A stretch of DNA of 64,000 nt from a bacterium (GTDB taxonomy: Bacteria > Fibrobacterota > Fibrobacteria > UBA11236): NCBI GenBank assembly GCA_900299345.1, contig OMJM01000022.1, positions 1 to 64,000 of the forward strand, written 5' to 3'. A program made the position numbers and the translations under genes. Below are positions 20,900-30,147 of this stretch, piece by piece (the first letter of the stretch is position 1; each line of letters opens with the position of its first letter). The notes below the pieces were generated by a model that was given only the letters and a program-made list of their open reading frames with translations, was not told where the DNA came from and ran no database searches.

Positions 20900-22408
20900 A
20901 TGGCGACCTTGACGGCCCTTTACCTCCTTTTTGGCTTGTATGCAGTGGCCTCTGTCGGCCTGTTTACCTATGGCATCAACTGCTACTGGCTCCTGTACAT
21001 CTTCCTTCGTAATCGTCGCCGTGAGGTCATTCACGACCGTCGCCGCTTGCGTCAGTTCTATGCGCAAAAGGGCATGGATCGCCTTCCTGTCGTCACCACG
21101 CAGTTGCCTGTGTTCAACGAGGGTAATGTCATTGAGCGTTTGATTCGTTCCGTGTGCGCCATGGAATATCCCGCGGGTCGCCACGAGATTCAAATTCTCG
21201 ACGACTCCACGGACGGTTCGGAAAAGATCGCCGCAAAGCTGGTCGAAGAGATGCGCGCTGAAGGGCATGATGTCGTTCTGATTCACCGCACGCATCGCAA
21301 GGACTATAAGGCTGGAGCCTTGAACGAAGGCATGGAAGTGGCCAAGGGCCAGTACCTCGCCATCTTCGACGCCGACTTTGTTCCGCCGAAGGATTATCTG
21401 CTCAATACTGTTCCGTTCCTGTGCATGGACGACGGTGTTGGTTTGGTGCAGGCCCGCTGGGGTCATTTGAATTCGCAGGAGTCCTCGTTGACGCTGGCGC
21501 AGAGCATTGGCATCGACGGACATTTCGTGATCGAACAGTCCGCGCGTTCTTGGGGTCGTCTGTTCATGAACTTCAACGGCACTGCCGGAGTGTGGCGCAA
21601 GACCGCCATTCAAACCTCCGGCGGTTGGGAAGGCGACACGCTGACCGAAGACATGGATTTGTCCTATCGTGCGCAGCTCGAAGGTTGGAAGATGAAATTT
21701 GCCTACGACGTCGTCGTTCCGGCCGAACTTCCCGCCGACATCAACGCCTTCAAGTCGCAGCAGTTCCGGTGGGCCAAGGGTTCCATCCAGACTGCCATGA
21801 AGCTGCTGCCGCAGGTGATGGCTTCCAAGGAAAGCTGGCGCGTGAAGTTGCAGAGTGTATTGCACACCACGCACTACATGATTCACCCTCTCATGCTCGT
21901 GACGGCGTTGCTGGCTTTGCCCCTCCTTTATTGGTTCCCCTTCAAAGTCAGCACAGGCGCATTCGCCGCCCTGTGCGTTTTGATCGTGACCTCCTCGCTT
22001 GCTCCTTCCATCCTGTACTTGGTGGCGCAACGCGTGTCGCGCAAGAACTGGAAGAGCCGCGTGCTTTCTCTGCCGACCCTGATGGCGGTGGGAGTGGGCA
22101 TCGCGTTCAACAATACCCGCGCCGTGTTCTCCGCCATTACCGGCCAGAAAGGCTCCTTCGTCCGCACGCCCAAGGCTGGCGACAAGGCAACATTCGTCTA
22201 TCGCACCAAGTTTCCCTACGCAGCGGCCGTGGAGCTCGCGTTGTCCGCGTATTGCTTCATGGGTTTCCTGCATTACACTTCCGCGCAGAAATACCTGGTC
22301 GGTCCGTTTCTCGGTCTGTATGCCGTCGGATTTCTCGTGGTGGGATGCATGTCGTTATTCCATCACATGAGGAAACAATTCCTCCTGCGCTCCCTCGACG
22401 CGGCGTAA
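20900..22408 (+). CDS. Family 2 glycosyltransferase, cellulose/mannan synthase-like
   Basis: The 502-residue inner-membrane protein starts with a transmembrane helix (about 4-36). A processive GT2 domain follows, with QLPVFNE, ILDDSTDGS, the DxD motif FDADF, the TEDMDLSYR acceptor-site motif and the QQFRWAKGS product-binding motif. Four hydrophobic helices close the protein. The order and spacing are those of CslA-type glucomannan synthases and bacterial cellulose synthase-like enzymes, which build a beta-linked glycan from a nucleotide sugar and pass it through the membrane. There is no PilZ domain and no partner exporter next to it, so the product is unknown. The 224-nt upstream region contains a hairpin that may regulate it. 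Confidence 0.88.
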   Translation: MATLTALYLLFGLYAVASVGLFTYGINCYWLLYIFLRNRRREVIHDRRRLRQFYAQKGMDRLPVVTTQLPVFNEGNVIERLIRSVCAMEYPAGRHEIQILDDSTDGSEKIAAKLVEEMRAEGHDVVLIHRTHRKDYKAGALNEGMEVAKGQYLAIFDADFVPPKDYLLNTVPFLCMDDGVGLVQARWGHLNSQESSLTLAQSIGIDGHFVIEQSARSWGRLFMNFNGTAGVWRKTAIQTSGGWEGDTLTEDMDLSYRAQLEGWKMKFAYDVVVPAELPADINAFKSQQFRWAKGSIQTAMKLLPQVMASKESWRVKLQSVLHTTHYMIHPLMLVTALLALPLLYWFPFKVSTGAFAALCVLIVTSSLAPSILYLVAQRVSRKNWKSRVLSLPTLMAVGVGIAFNNTRAVFSAITGQKGSFVRTPKAGDKATFVYRTKFPYAAAVELALSAYCFMGFLHYTSAQKYLVGPFLGLYAVGFLVVGCMSLFHHMRKQFLLRSLDAA

Positions 22409-22439
22409 TCCTTTGAACGATTCCCCCCGCTCCGGGGTG

Positions 22440-23681
22440 ATGCGTTTTTACCCCCTCGAACTCGATCTCCGCGACAAACCCGTCCTCATGGTGGGCGGTG
22501 GTTCTGTTGCGGCACGAAAGTTACCGGAGCTTCTGGCCTGCGGCGCCAAGGTCGCTATAGTTTCTCCAGCATTGTCTCCCACGCTTCGTCATTTGTTGCC
22601 TGCGCTTCAATGGCATGAGCGTCCGTTTCAAGCCAAAGACGTTCAGGGTCAATCGTTGGTTTTCGCCTGCACCAATGATGCGAAAGTAAACGAAGCTGTC
22701 TCAGCGGCCTGTCGCGCTGCGAGTGTTCCGTGCAATCGCGCGGATGCAGCATCCGAAGGTGATTTCATCGTCCCCGGTGTGATCCGGCGTGGCGTTGTGA
22801 CGGTGTCGGTGAGCACCAGTGGTCAGGTGCCGGCATTGACGCGGGAATTGAAGCGCAAACTGGATGCTTTTCTGGGACCCGAATGGGCGGACATTGCGAT
22901 ACGCATGGCGAATGTGCGACAAGGACAGGGCGTCCGGCTGGACGCTTCCACGAATAATTCTGTCGACGTCCACCCAGTATTTTTGGTTGGTGCAGGACCT
23001 GGTGATCGTTCGTTGCTGACTTTGGGTGCGGTGGATGCACTGAAGAGCGCCGAGGTGGTGATCCACGATCGACTGGTGTCTCCTGCGATACTGGAGTTGT
23101 TGCCCGAAACCTGCGAACGGATTTCAGCCGAAAAGCGCGGACATTTCGAGTCGCAACGACAGGAGCACATCAACGAACAGATCCTTGCGCATGCGCGGGC
23201 CGGAAAGCGCGTGGTGAGATTGAAGGGTGGCGATCCCTTCGTGTTCGGCCGGGGTTTCGAGGAAGCGTTGGCCTTGGAAGCCGCAGGCATTCCGTGGTGG
23301 GTGATTCCCGGTGTCAGCTCGGCCACTGCGGTCCCCGCCTTGGCGGGGATTCCCGTGACGCATCGCGGCGTGGCACGCTCGTTTGCCGTAGTGTCCGGGA
23401 TGGCCGGCGGCGAAACAAATCAAATTTTTCCCAAAGCGGACACGCTGGTGTTACTCATGGGGTTGTATCGGCTGGAGGAAATCGTTCCCGCACTCGTGCG
23501 TTCGGGCTATTCTCTGGAAACGCCTGCGGCTGCGATTCAGGACGGTGGTTTGCCGGAGCAGCGGGTGTGCCGCACGACCTTGGGCAAACTGCGAGAGGAT
23601 ACAGCACGACAGGGATTCGATTCGCCGGTGTTGATTGTCATTGGAGATGTGGTGAATTTGGGTGGCGGTAGGGGCGAATAA
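22440..23681 (+). CDS. cysG: Siroheme synthase CysG (trifunctional fusion)
   Basis: The enzyme makes siroheme, the cofactor of sulfite and nitrite reductases, from uroporphyrinogen III. Residues 1-150 are the precorrin-2 dehydrogenase/ferrochelatase part, with the NAD site VLMVGGGSVAARK and the ACTNDAKVN segment. From about 175 the SUMT methyltransferase part has VFLVGAGPGDRSLLTL, VRLKGGDPFVFGRG and VIPGVSSATAVPALAGIP. The first part is somewhat short. I place the start at ATG 22440, where the family alignment begins; the track's TTG at 22413 adds nine residues. The TAA stop lies within a 20-bp palindrome. No partner sulfur-assimilation gene is in the window. Confidence 0.93.
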   Translation: MRFYPLELDLRDKPVLMVGGGSVAARKLPELLACGAKVAIVSPALSPTLRHLLPALQWHERPFQAKDVQGQSLVFACTNDAKVNEAVSAACRAASVPCNRADAASEGDFIVPGVIRRGVVTVSVSTSGQVPALTRELKRKLDAFLGPEWADIAIRMANVRQGQGVRLDASTNNSVDVHPVFLVGAGPGDRSLLTLGAVDALKSAEVVIHDRLVSPAILELLPETCERISAEKRGHFESQRQEHINEQILAHARAGKRVVRLKGGDPFVFGRGFEEALALEAAGIPWWVIPGVSSATAVPALAGIPVTHRGVARSFAVVSGMAGGETNQIFPKADTLVLLMGLYRLEEIVPALVRSGYSLETPAAAIQDGGLPEQRVCRTTLGKLREDTARQGFDSPVLIVIGDVVNLGGGRGE

Positions 23682-23703
23682 TCATTCGCCCCTACCGCCA
23701 CCC
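23660..23703. repeat. 20-bp inverted repeat at the end of cysG
   Basis: Arms 23660-23679 and 23684-23703 are exact reverse complements around AATC, with core GTAGGGGCGAAT. The cysG stop TAA uses the inner GAATAA. It shares GTAGGGGCG/CGCCCCTAC with the repeat at 1978-2022. It lies 21 nt before the metG start and may terminate cysG transcripts or be a REP-like element. Confidence 0.8.
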
Positions 23704-23724
23704 CAACGGTTAATTTTAATCCCC

Positions 23725-25773
23725 ATGTCCCGCAAAACATTTTACGTCACCACGCCCATCTACTACGTCAATGACGCGCCACACATTGGCCATGCCTATA
23801 CCACGGTGTTGGCGGACGTGCTTGCCCGCTATCACAAGCTGCTGGGCGACGACACGTTTTTCCTCACGGGAACGGATGAGCACGGACAGAAGGTTCAGCA
23901 GGCCGCGGAAAAACGAGGCGTGAGTCCGCAGGCGCATTGCGACGAGTACTCGGAACGTTTCAAGGCGGCGTGGAAAGATCTGAACATTGGGTTCGATGAT
24001 TTCATCCGCACCACGGATTCCAAGCACAAGGACTATGTCCGGAAGCAGTTGCAAAAGCTTTGGGAAAAGCGTTTGCCCGACGGCAGGACGATGATTTATC
24101 CGCAGGAGTACGCCGGTTGGTATTCGACTTCGGAAGAGCGGTTCTTTGCCGAAGATGAGTTGGTGGACGGAAAAGATCCCATCAGCGGACGGGCGGTGGA
24201 GTGGATCACGGAGAAGAATTATTTCTTCCGGATGTCGGCGTTTCAGGAACAACTGATCCGGCACGTCGAAGGCACCGATTTTATTCTGCCCGACTTCCGC
24301 CGCAATGAAGTCCTTGGATTTTTGCGACAGCCATTGAAAGACCTGTGTATCAGCCGTCCCAAGTCCCGTTTGAGCTGGGGCATTCCGCTGCCGTTCGACG
24401 AGGATTACGTGGCTTATGTATGGGTCGATGCGCTGCTGAATTATGCATCAGCGGTGGATGGAAAGGAATTCCCCAACGGCGCAGATGTCTGGCCTGCCGA
24501 TTTTCATTTGATCGGTAAAGACATCCTGACGACACATGCCATTTACTGGTCGACGTTGCTGATGGCATTGGATATGCCGCTGCCGAAGCACATCCTGGCG
24601 CACGGTTGGTGGCTCATTGATAATGCGAGGATGAGCAAGACGACGGGGAATGTCGTCAGTCCGTTGGCGATGAAGGATAAGTACGGGGTAGACGCATTCC
24701 GGTTCTTTTTGATACGTGAGATGATCGTCGGCTCCGATGCGTCGTTCAGTGAAGAGGCATTTGTCGGTAGATTGAACGCGGATCTTGCGAACGATGTGGG
24801 GAATGGGTTGAGTCGTGTCATCAAACTCGGTGAAGTCGTAGGGTCAACTCTATCTCTGGCAGGATCCGGCCTAACGGATTTTGTGGATCACACAGACCTT
24901 CTCGTTGCGGAAACTAAACGTGTACTGGATCTCTTGAAGAAACGTCTCGGCGAGATCCAGCTTAGCCAACTGGTCGATGATTCGCTAACGATTTTTAGGT
25001 TCGTGAACCGATACTTCGAAGCAACTGCACCGTGGAAACTCGCCAAAGGAGCAGACGCAGACAAGGAGCGCCTTCAGGTTGTTCTGTGGCACGCTGCCGA
25101 GGCTCTGCGTATTGGTTTCACCTTGCTTCATCCCGTGATGCCAGGGAAGATGACGGAGGCTTTGAATGCTTTGGGTTTTACACCTGAAGCGAGTCCTCTA
25201 GAATGGCGCGAGTCCGGAGCTTTTTCTCTTAAACCCATGTCCCCACTATTCCCCCGTATCGAAACAAAACCTGTTGCTGCGGCTCCTGCAAAAGAAGTTG
25301 AAGATCCTTTCTCCTCCGTAGAACTCCGCGCTGTCAAGATCCTTTCCGTTGAAGAACACCCCAACGCTGAAGCGTTGTATGTCCTCAAGGTTGATGCGGG
25401 CGAAGCCGAACCCCGTACAGTCTGCGCTGGTCTGCGCAAGCATCTGTCCAAGGAAGAGTTGACCGGTAAGCACGGTGTTCTTGTTGCCAACCTGAAGCCT
25501 GCCATGTTGCGCGGTGTCGCAAGCATGGGTATGATGTTGGCGGCTGACGGCGAAGGAAAACTTTCGCTGGCAAATCCTGAAGGTGCGAAACCGGGGGATG
25601 CTGTGACCGCCGAAGGATTGGAAAGTAAACCCAAGCCGCAAATCACGATCAAGGACTTCGAAAAATGTCCACTGACTGTCCGCAACGGACAAGTCTGTTA
25701 CAAGGACAAACCCCTGCGCACGCCGCATGGCCCTGTGCTCGCGCATGCTCCAGATGGGGCCGAAGTCAGATAA
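23725..25773 (+). CDS. metG: Methionyl-tRNA synthetase MetG
   Basis: The 682-residue class I synthetase charges tRNA-Met. The HIGH motif appears as PHIGHAYTT and KMSKS as ARMSKTTGN. The connective peptide region WYSTSEERFF lacks the cysteines of the zinc knuckle, so this is a zinc-free form. The C-terminal OB-fold tRNA-binding domain starts at VELRAVKILSVEEHPNAE, about residue 535, followed by an extra tail of about 50 residues. I start at ATG 23725; the track frame extends upstream through the palindromic repeat without support. The stretch about 24830-25330 is visibly less GC-rich than its flanks. Confidence 0.95.
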   Translation: MSRKTFYVTTPIYYVNDAPHIGHAYTTVLADVLARYHKLLGDDTFFLTGTDEHGQKVQQAAEKRGVSPQAHCDEYSERFKAAWKDLNIGFDDFIRTTDSKHKDYVRKQLQKLWEKRLPDGRTMIYPQEYAGWYSTSEERFFAEDELVDGKDPISGRAVEWITEKNYFFRMSAFQEQLIRHVEGTDFILPDFRRNEVLGFLRQPLKDLCISRPKSRLSWGIPLPFDEDYVAYVWVDALLNYASAVDGKEFPNGADVWPADFHLIGKDILTTHAIYWSTLLMALDMPLPKHILAHGWWLIDNARMSKTTGNVVSPLAMKDKYGVDAFRFFLIREMIVGSDASFSEEAFVGRLNADLANDVGNGLSRVIKLGEVVGSTLSLAGSGLTDFVDHTDLLVAETKRVLDLLKKRLGEIQLSQLVDDSLTIFRFVNRYFEATAPWKLAKGADADKERLQVVLWHAAEALRIGFTLLHPVMPGKMTEALNALGFTPEASPLEWRESGAFSLKPMSPLFPRIETKPVAAAPAKEVEDPFSSVELRAVKILSVEEHPNAEALYVLKVDAGEAEPRTVCAGLRKHLSKEELTGKHGVLVANLKPAMLRGVASMGMMLAADGEGKLSLANPEGAKPGDAVTAEGLESKPKPQITIKDFEKCPLTVRNGQVCYKDKPLRTPHGPVLAHAPDGAEVR

Positions 25774-25775
25774 GG

Positions 25776-25783
25776 TATCTTTG
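25776..25783 (+). promoter_or_regulatory. TAnnTTTG promoter element of the DEAD-box helicase gene
   Basis: TATCTTTG lies 4 nt before ATG 25788 and just after the metG stop at 25773. No ribosome site is present, so the mRNA would be leaderless. Confidence 0.55.
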
Positions 25784-25787
25784 ATTC

Positions 25788-27242
25788 ATGAGCGATATTA
25801 TTGAAACTACCGAAGCCGCGCCATATAAGGGCGAAGCGCCGATGACCATCGTCGAGCCGCAGCCCCCGCTGCCGGATCATTCCATCGAAAAATTCTCCCC
25901 GGCGATTCAGGAGATCATCCGTAAGAATGGTTGGGACGACCTGATGCTCGTGCAGAAAAAGGCCGTGCCGTATCTGGTCAACGCCATGGATCTTATCGTC
26001 CAATCCAAGACCGGATCAGGCAAGACCGGCGCGTTCATCCTGCCGCTGCTGCAAGTCATCGAGAAGAGCCACCTCAAACCGCAGGCGCTCATCATGGCGC
26101 CCACGCGCGAATTGGCCATGCAGGTGTTTGAGGAAGCCAAACGCTTCGGGGAACCCCTCGGTATCCGTTCGGTGGCCGTGTATGGCGGTGTGGCGTATCA
26201 GCCGCAGCTCGACGCTTTCAAAAGCGGTGTGCATATCGTGGTGGGAACGCCTGGGCGCCTGCTCGACCATATCCTGAACGGAAACCTCAAACTGGATTCC
26301 GTCCGTGATCTCGTGCTCGATGAAGCCGACGAAATGCTGTCCATGGGTTTCTACCCGGACATGAAGCGCATTCAGCAGTTCCTGCCCAAGGAGCGCTGCA
26401 CGTATCTGTTCTCCGCCACCATTCCTGTGAACGTGAAGCGGCTGGCGCAGGAATTCATGCGCAAGCCCAAGTTCCTGAGCCTGTGCCCGACCGAGGTTTC
26501 GGTGTCCAGCATGGAGCACGTTTATTACGTGGTCGATCCGCAGGACAAGGACAAAGCGCTGCTCCAGATCATTGAGTTCGAGAATCCCGAATCCGCCATC
26601 ATCTTTTGTAATACCCGCCGGGACACCGGCTATATCCACGAATATCTCAAGGCGCGGGGACTGCGTGTGGGCGTCATCTCCGGCGACGTGGAACAAAAGG
26701 CGCGGCAGAAGGTAATACGAGATTTGAAAACCGGCTCCATCCGTTTTCTCGTGGCTACGGACGTGGCTGCGCGTGGCATCGATATTCAAGGCCTGACGCA
26801 CGTGTTCATGTACGATCACCCGGACGATCCGGAAGTTTACGTGCATCGCGCCGGACGCACGGCGCGCGCCGGAAACTCGGGGCTTGCGATTTCACTCGTG
26901 GGTCTGGTCGAGGAATTGGCGCTCAAGAATACGGCGCGGCAATTCGGTATTCCCTTCGTCAAGAAGAGTTTGCGGAGCGAGAAGGAACTGGAAGACGTGA
27001 TTCGTGAACGCACGACTGTCTATCTCGAACAAGCTTATCGCGGTCTGCGGCCCGCCGAAAAAAACGGCGCCCAGCGCATGATCCCGCTCATCGACGCCTT
27101 GATCAAATCGGATGATGAGAAGCGCGTGCTCGGATCCATTCTGCACCAGTTCTACTGGAAGACATTCACGGGCAATGATGGGGCCGACCATACCGCTGAA
27201 GCCCCTGCGGAAGGGGAAACTCCTCCGGCTTCAGCGACCTGA
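25788..27242 (+). CDS. DEAD-box ATP-dependent RNA helicase
   Basis: The 484-residue protein has every core motif: a Q-motif-like FSPAIQEIIRKNGWDD with the Gln in LVQKKAVP, motif I SKTGSGKT, Ia APTRELA, GTPGR, motif II DEAD, motif III SAT, motif IV IIFCNTRR, V TDVAARGID and VI HRAGRTARAG. The core spans about 35-400 and the C-terminal part is a short basic-acidic tail, as in RhlE/CshA-type helicases that remodel mRNA or ribosomal RNA. An acidic N-terminal extension of about 30 residues is not typical of minimal forms. The 3' end overlaps the convergent small lipoprotein gene by 12 nt. Confidence 0.94.
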   Translation: MSDIIETTEAAPYKGEAPMTIVEPQPPLPDHSIEKFSPAIQEIIRKNGWDDLMLVQKKAVPYLVNAMDLIVQSKTGSGKTGAFILPLLQVIEKSHLKPQALIMAPTRELAMQVFEEAKRFGEPLGIRSVAVYGGVAYQPQLDAFKSGVHIVVGTPGRLLDHILNGNLKLDSVRDLVLDEADEMLSMGFYPDMKRIQQFLPKERCTYLFSATIPVNVKRLAQEFMRKPKFLSLCPTEVSVSSMEHVYYVVDPQDKDKALLQIIEFENPESAIIFCNTRRDTGYIHEYLKARGLRVGVISGDVEQKARQKVIRDLKTGSIRFLVATDVAARGIDIQGLTHVFMYDHPDDPEVYVHRAGRTARAGNSGLAISLVGLVEELALKNTARQFGIPFVKKSLRSEKELEDVIRERTTVYLEQAYRGLRPAEKNGAQRMIPLIDALIKSDDEKRVLGSILHQFYWKTFTGNDGADHTAEAPAEGETPPASAT

Positions 27243-27452
27243 GGGTTTCAAAAATTCTCTGGTCTGTTCCAGCTTCGCCTTGACTTCCGGGCAGCCTGTG
27301 GAATCCTTGGCCCAAGCTTGTTCATACAGTTTGATGGCTCGCTCGTAATTCCGTTGCGAGAATTCGAAATCGGCCAATTGCGCCGTCTCCCGGCAATTCG
27401 GGCCACAGGCCAGTAGTCCACCGGCCAACGCCAGAATCCAGAAAGCTTTCAT
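27231..27452 (-). CDS. Small lipoprotein with a TPR-like helix pair
   Basis: The 73-residue product has a lipoprotein signal peptide with lipobox LLAC (lipidated Cys at about residue 16). The mature part is one helix-turn-helix unit (FSQRNYERAIKLYEQAW...CPEVKAKLEQT) resembling a single TPR. Four cysteines are present in all. The start at 27452 is one base after the stop of the CE15 esterase gene, so the two are co-transcribed. The track start at 27482 would place extra residues ahead of the signal peptide and is rejected. The function is unknown. Confidence 0.75.
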   Translation of the reverse strand: MKAFWILALAGGLLACGPNCRETAQLADFEFSQRNYERAIKLYEQAWAKDSTGCPEVKAKLEQTREFLKPSGR

Positions 27453-27453
27453 C

Positions 27454-29214
27454 TTATTGAAGAGTGGGTGTGGTCCAGTCAACCCAGCGCGCTTCGTCGA
27501 ACGTCAGACTCTGGTCGTTCTCGATCTTGGACGCCTCTCCGGTTCCACCCAACAGGAATTTGGTCACGTAGGAATCCACCCAATGTTTCTGGCTGGTGGT
27601 GGGGAAGGAACAGTGGTTGTGCTTCCCGACCTCGGAATAGGTGATGGCATCCGGTACGCCAAGCGCGTCGAAGATCCGCTTCCCGGCCACGGCGCTGCTG
27701 AAGGAACTCATGGGGCCCAGCCACAAGATGTCGTTCTCGATCACGAGCAGTCCGCGAGGCGCCACCAGACCCATCAGCATGTGATGATCAAAAGGAAGCT
27801 GACCCACCTTGCCGCTGAACGCGTTGAACGCCGGGCCGAACCACGGTTCTTCGCCGACGATTTCCTTCAGATCCTGCGTGCTTTGTTTCAAGGTGTTCAG
27901 CATGTAGTCGGAGACGCGCCAGTTACCGGAGCCACCGGAGCCGGACTCCTGCGGAATGACAAGTGAGATGCGCTCGTCGAACGCACCCGCAATCAAAGCG
28001 CCTTTGCCGTTGCGCGAGCAACCGGTCACGGCGATACGCATGGGATCCAGATTGGTTCCAGGTGTTGTTTCCAAAGCGTCGATGATGCGACTCACAGCCC
28101 ACGCCCATGCCATCATGGCCCCGGCCGAATGACCGGCTCCGAACATGTTGTAGAACAGACCTTTACCGCGGTCGGCGGTTGTGGAGCCGCCGGTGTTCTT
28201 GGCCATTTCATCGTTGTTGAAATTCAAGGTCGCTACTCCCAGCGGGAGCACATCGCTGATGGAGGAACTTCCATAGGCAATCAACACGGGGAAGGGGCCG
28301 GCGCCGGTGGTGGGTTTTTTGATGACGACGTTGAAGGACAGCGTCTTCCCGCTGTCCGTCACGGAGATGTTCAGAGTGTCGCCGCGCAACGTTCCCGTGA
28401 CCGAGCGGGGCCGCGGAGGTTTGAACCCCAGTTCATAGTTCTGAAATTGTTTGCTGATTTCCGCGCGACGGCAACCCCAGTCATCTTTGGATGCGATGCG
28501 GGAGCCGCCCATCATTTTGAAGGGATCCGGCATCTTGGCATTTGTCGGCAATGAGGCCACCGCAGGCATCGTGGGGATGGTGCACAGGGGATACATCACC
28601 ACTTGCAAAGTCCCCTGCGAATTGACAGACACTTTCGCGTCCTCGTATCCGGTCTTGGCTGCCAGCAACGTGTCTACAATCGCGGCCGACTTCGCCAAGG
28701 CACGTCTGGCGTTGGGTGTGGAAGCAACCTCCTCGCGGCGCGACATGTCCAGAAGATTGCCGTCAATGTTCAGTAGTCGATGCGTATAGGAGGAGCCGTC
28801 CAACTCAACACGGAGGAAATACACTCCCGGGCCCAAGCGAGGCAAGCCCAATGTGTGGCTCCCGGACTCCATATCGTTGAGGGAAAGGGACGCTTCCACC
28901 TTTCCGTTCCAAGCCAGAAATTCCGCTCGGCCGTGGGCCACTTTTCGCGACAATGAAAGCAAGATGCCATTCTTCAAAACGTTGAAGGAATATCCGGAGA
29001 CAATTCCGTTCCACGGCATGATAGCCGTGGTCGACAATGTGAAGTATCCGTTGGCATCGGAGGTCGTCGTCAATTGAGACGCTCCCATAAGCTTTACGGT
29101 GGCTCCGGACACATATCCGCCGCCACTTCGCAACACGCGGCCGCTCAATGAAAAGGTTTGGGCGTTGACCGACAACAGTCCCGCCACCAAGCAAAAAATC
29201 ATGGCTTTCAACAT
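27454..29214 (-). CDS. Secreted glucuronoyl esterase (CE15) with N-terminal regulatory and sorting-like modules
   Basis: CE15 enzymes cleave the ester between lignin alcohols and glucuronic acid on xylan. This 586-residue protein has a signal peptide (1-18), a carboxypeptidase-regulatory-like beta domain (about 20-75) and then the catalytic domain from about residue 210. The CE15 nucleophile motif GCSRNGKGA lies near residue 398, and the catalytic His is in GKHNHCSFP near 530. The stretch about 93-150 (FLAWNGK...GPGVYFLRVELDG) resembles a Por/T9SS sorting module but sits inside the protein instead of at its end. A GGAGG site precedes ATG 29214. It heads an operon with the small lipoprotein. 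Confidence 0.9.
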   Translation of the reverse strand: MLKAMIFCLVAGLLSVNAQTFSLSGRVLRSGGGYVSGATVKLMGASQLTTTSDANGYFTLSTTAIMPWNGIVSGYSFNVLKNGILLSLSRKVAHGRAEFLAWNGKVEASLSLNDMESGSHTLGLPRLGPGVYFLRVELDGSSYTHRLLNIDGNLLDMSRREEVASTPNARRALAKSAAIVDTLLAAKTGYEDAKVSVNSQGTLQVVMYPLCTIPTMPAVASLPTNAKMPDPFKMMGGSRIASKDDWGCRRAEISKQFQNYELGFKPPRPRSVTGTLRGDTLNISVTDSGKTLSFNVVIKKPTTGAGPFPVLIAYGSSSISDVLPLGVATLNFNNDEMAKNTGGSTTADRGKGLFYNMFGAGHSAGAMMAWAWAVSRIIDALETTPGTNLDPMRIAVTGCSRNGKGALIAGAFDERISLVIPQESGSGGSGNWRVSDYMLNTLKQSTQDLKEIVGEEPWFGPAFNAFSGKVGQLPFDHHMLMGLVAPRGLLVIENDILWLGPMSSFSSAVAGKRIFDALGVPDAITYSEVGKHNHCSFPTTSQKHWVDSYVTKFLLGGTGEASKIENDQSLTFDEARWVDWTTPTLQ

Positions 29215-29368
29215 GAGACCTCCGTGCGCTTGTAGCGTAATCTAACGCAGCCTTTTGGCTTCAACACAAGATATCCCAGTGACACATTCGATTTTGCGTA
29301 TTCTTGTAGTAATTCGACCCCAGAAGGTTTTTGGAAACCAGTGGAATTAGTACCTTCACCCCCTTGTT

Positions 29369-30121
29369 ATGTCCATCAAGATCAAATCCGACCGTGAAAT
29401 CGCGCTGATTCGAGACGCCTGCCGTTTGGCAGCTGAGATTCTGGAGCGATCGGCGGAATTGGCCAAACCTGGCGTGACCACGGACGAGATCAATACCTTC
29501 GTTCACGAGGCGACAATTAAAGCCGGAGCCTACCCGTCTCCGCTCAACTATCACGGATTTCCAAAATCAGTGTGTACGTCGGTGAACAACGTGGTGTGCC
29601 ACGGTATTCCAAGCGACCAAGTTCTCAAGGATGGGGACATCGTCAACATCGACGTGACGTGTCTGTTGCATGGATATCACGGCGACACTTCGAGAACATT
29701 CATCGTGGGCAAGGTGGCTCCCAATGTCCGCAAGCTGGTGGATGCAGCGGAGCGGTGTCTTGAAGAAGGCGTTGCGGCCGCCTATCCCGGCTCGCATTTC
29801 GGTGACATTGGCGGCGCAATACAGGATCTCGCCGATGAATTCGGCTACGGTGTGGTGCGTGAGTTTTGCGGTCACGGCATCGGTCGGAATTTTCATGAAG
29901 ATCCGATGGTGTTGCACTACCGCACCCGGAACCGTGGCGATCGCATTCAGGAAGGCATGGTGTTCACGGTGGAACCCATGTTGAACGAAGGCGCTCCGGG
30001 AGTTTACGTGGCCGCCGACGGCTGGACGGTGTTCACCAAGGACGGCTCCTTGTCAGCCCAGTTCGAGCATACGCTGGCGATGACCCGCAATGGGCCCGAA
30101 GTGCTGACCCGGCTGGATTGA
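29369..30121 (+). CDS. map: Methionine aminopeptidase type I
   Basis: Map removes the initiator Met from new proteins. The 250-residue length and all five metal ligands fit type Ia: NIDVTCLLHGYHGDTS carries the two Asp residues, FCGHGIGRNFHEDP the His, FTVEPML one Glu and AQFEHTLAMT the other. No N-terminal zinc-finger extension is present. TACCTTCA lies 10 nt before the ATG and no ribosome site is seen. The stop overlaps the upstream end of the queE frame. Confidence 0.96.
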   Translation: MSIKIKSDREIALIRDACRLAAEILERSAELAKPGVTTDEINTFVHEATIKAGAYPSPLNYHGFPKSVCTSVNNVVCHGIPSDQVLKDGDIVNIDVTCLLHGYHGDTSRTFIVGKVAPNVRKLVDAAERCLEEGVAAAYPGSHFGDIGGAIQDLADEFGYGVVREFCGHGIGRNFHEDPMVLHYRTRNRGDRIQEGMVFTVEPMLNEGAPGVYVAADGWTVFTKDGSLSAQFEHTLAMTRNGPEVLTRLD

Positions 30122-30147
30122 TTCCTTGGTCTGAACGGGCGGTTCTC

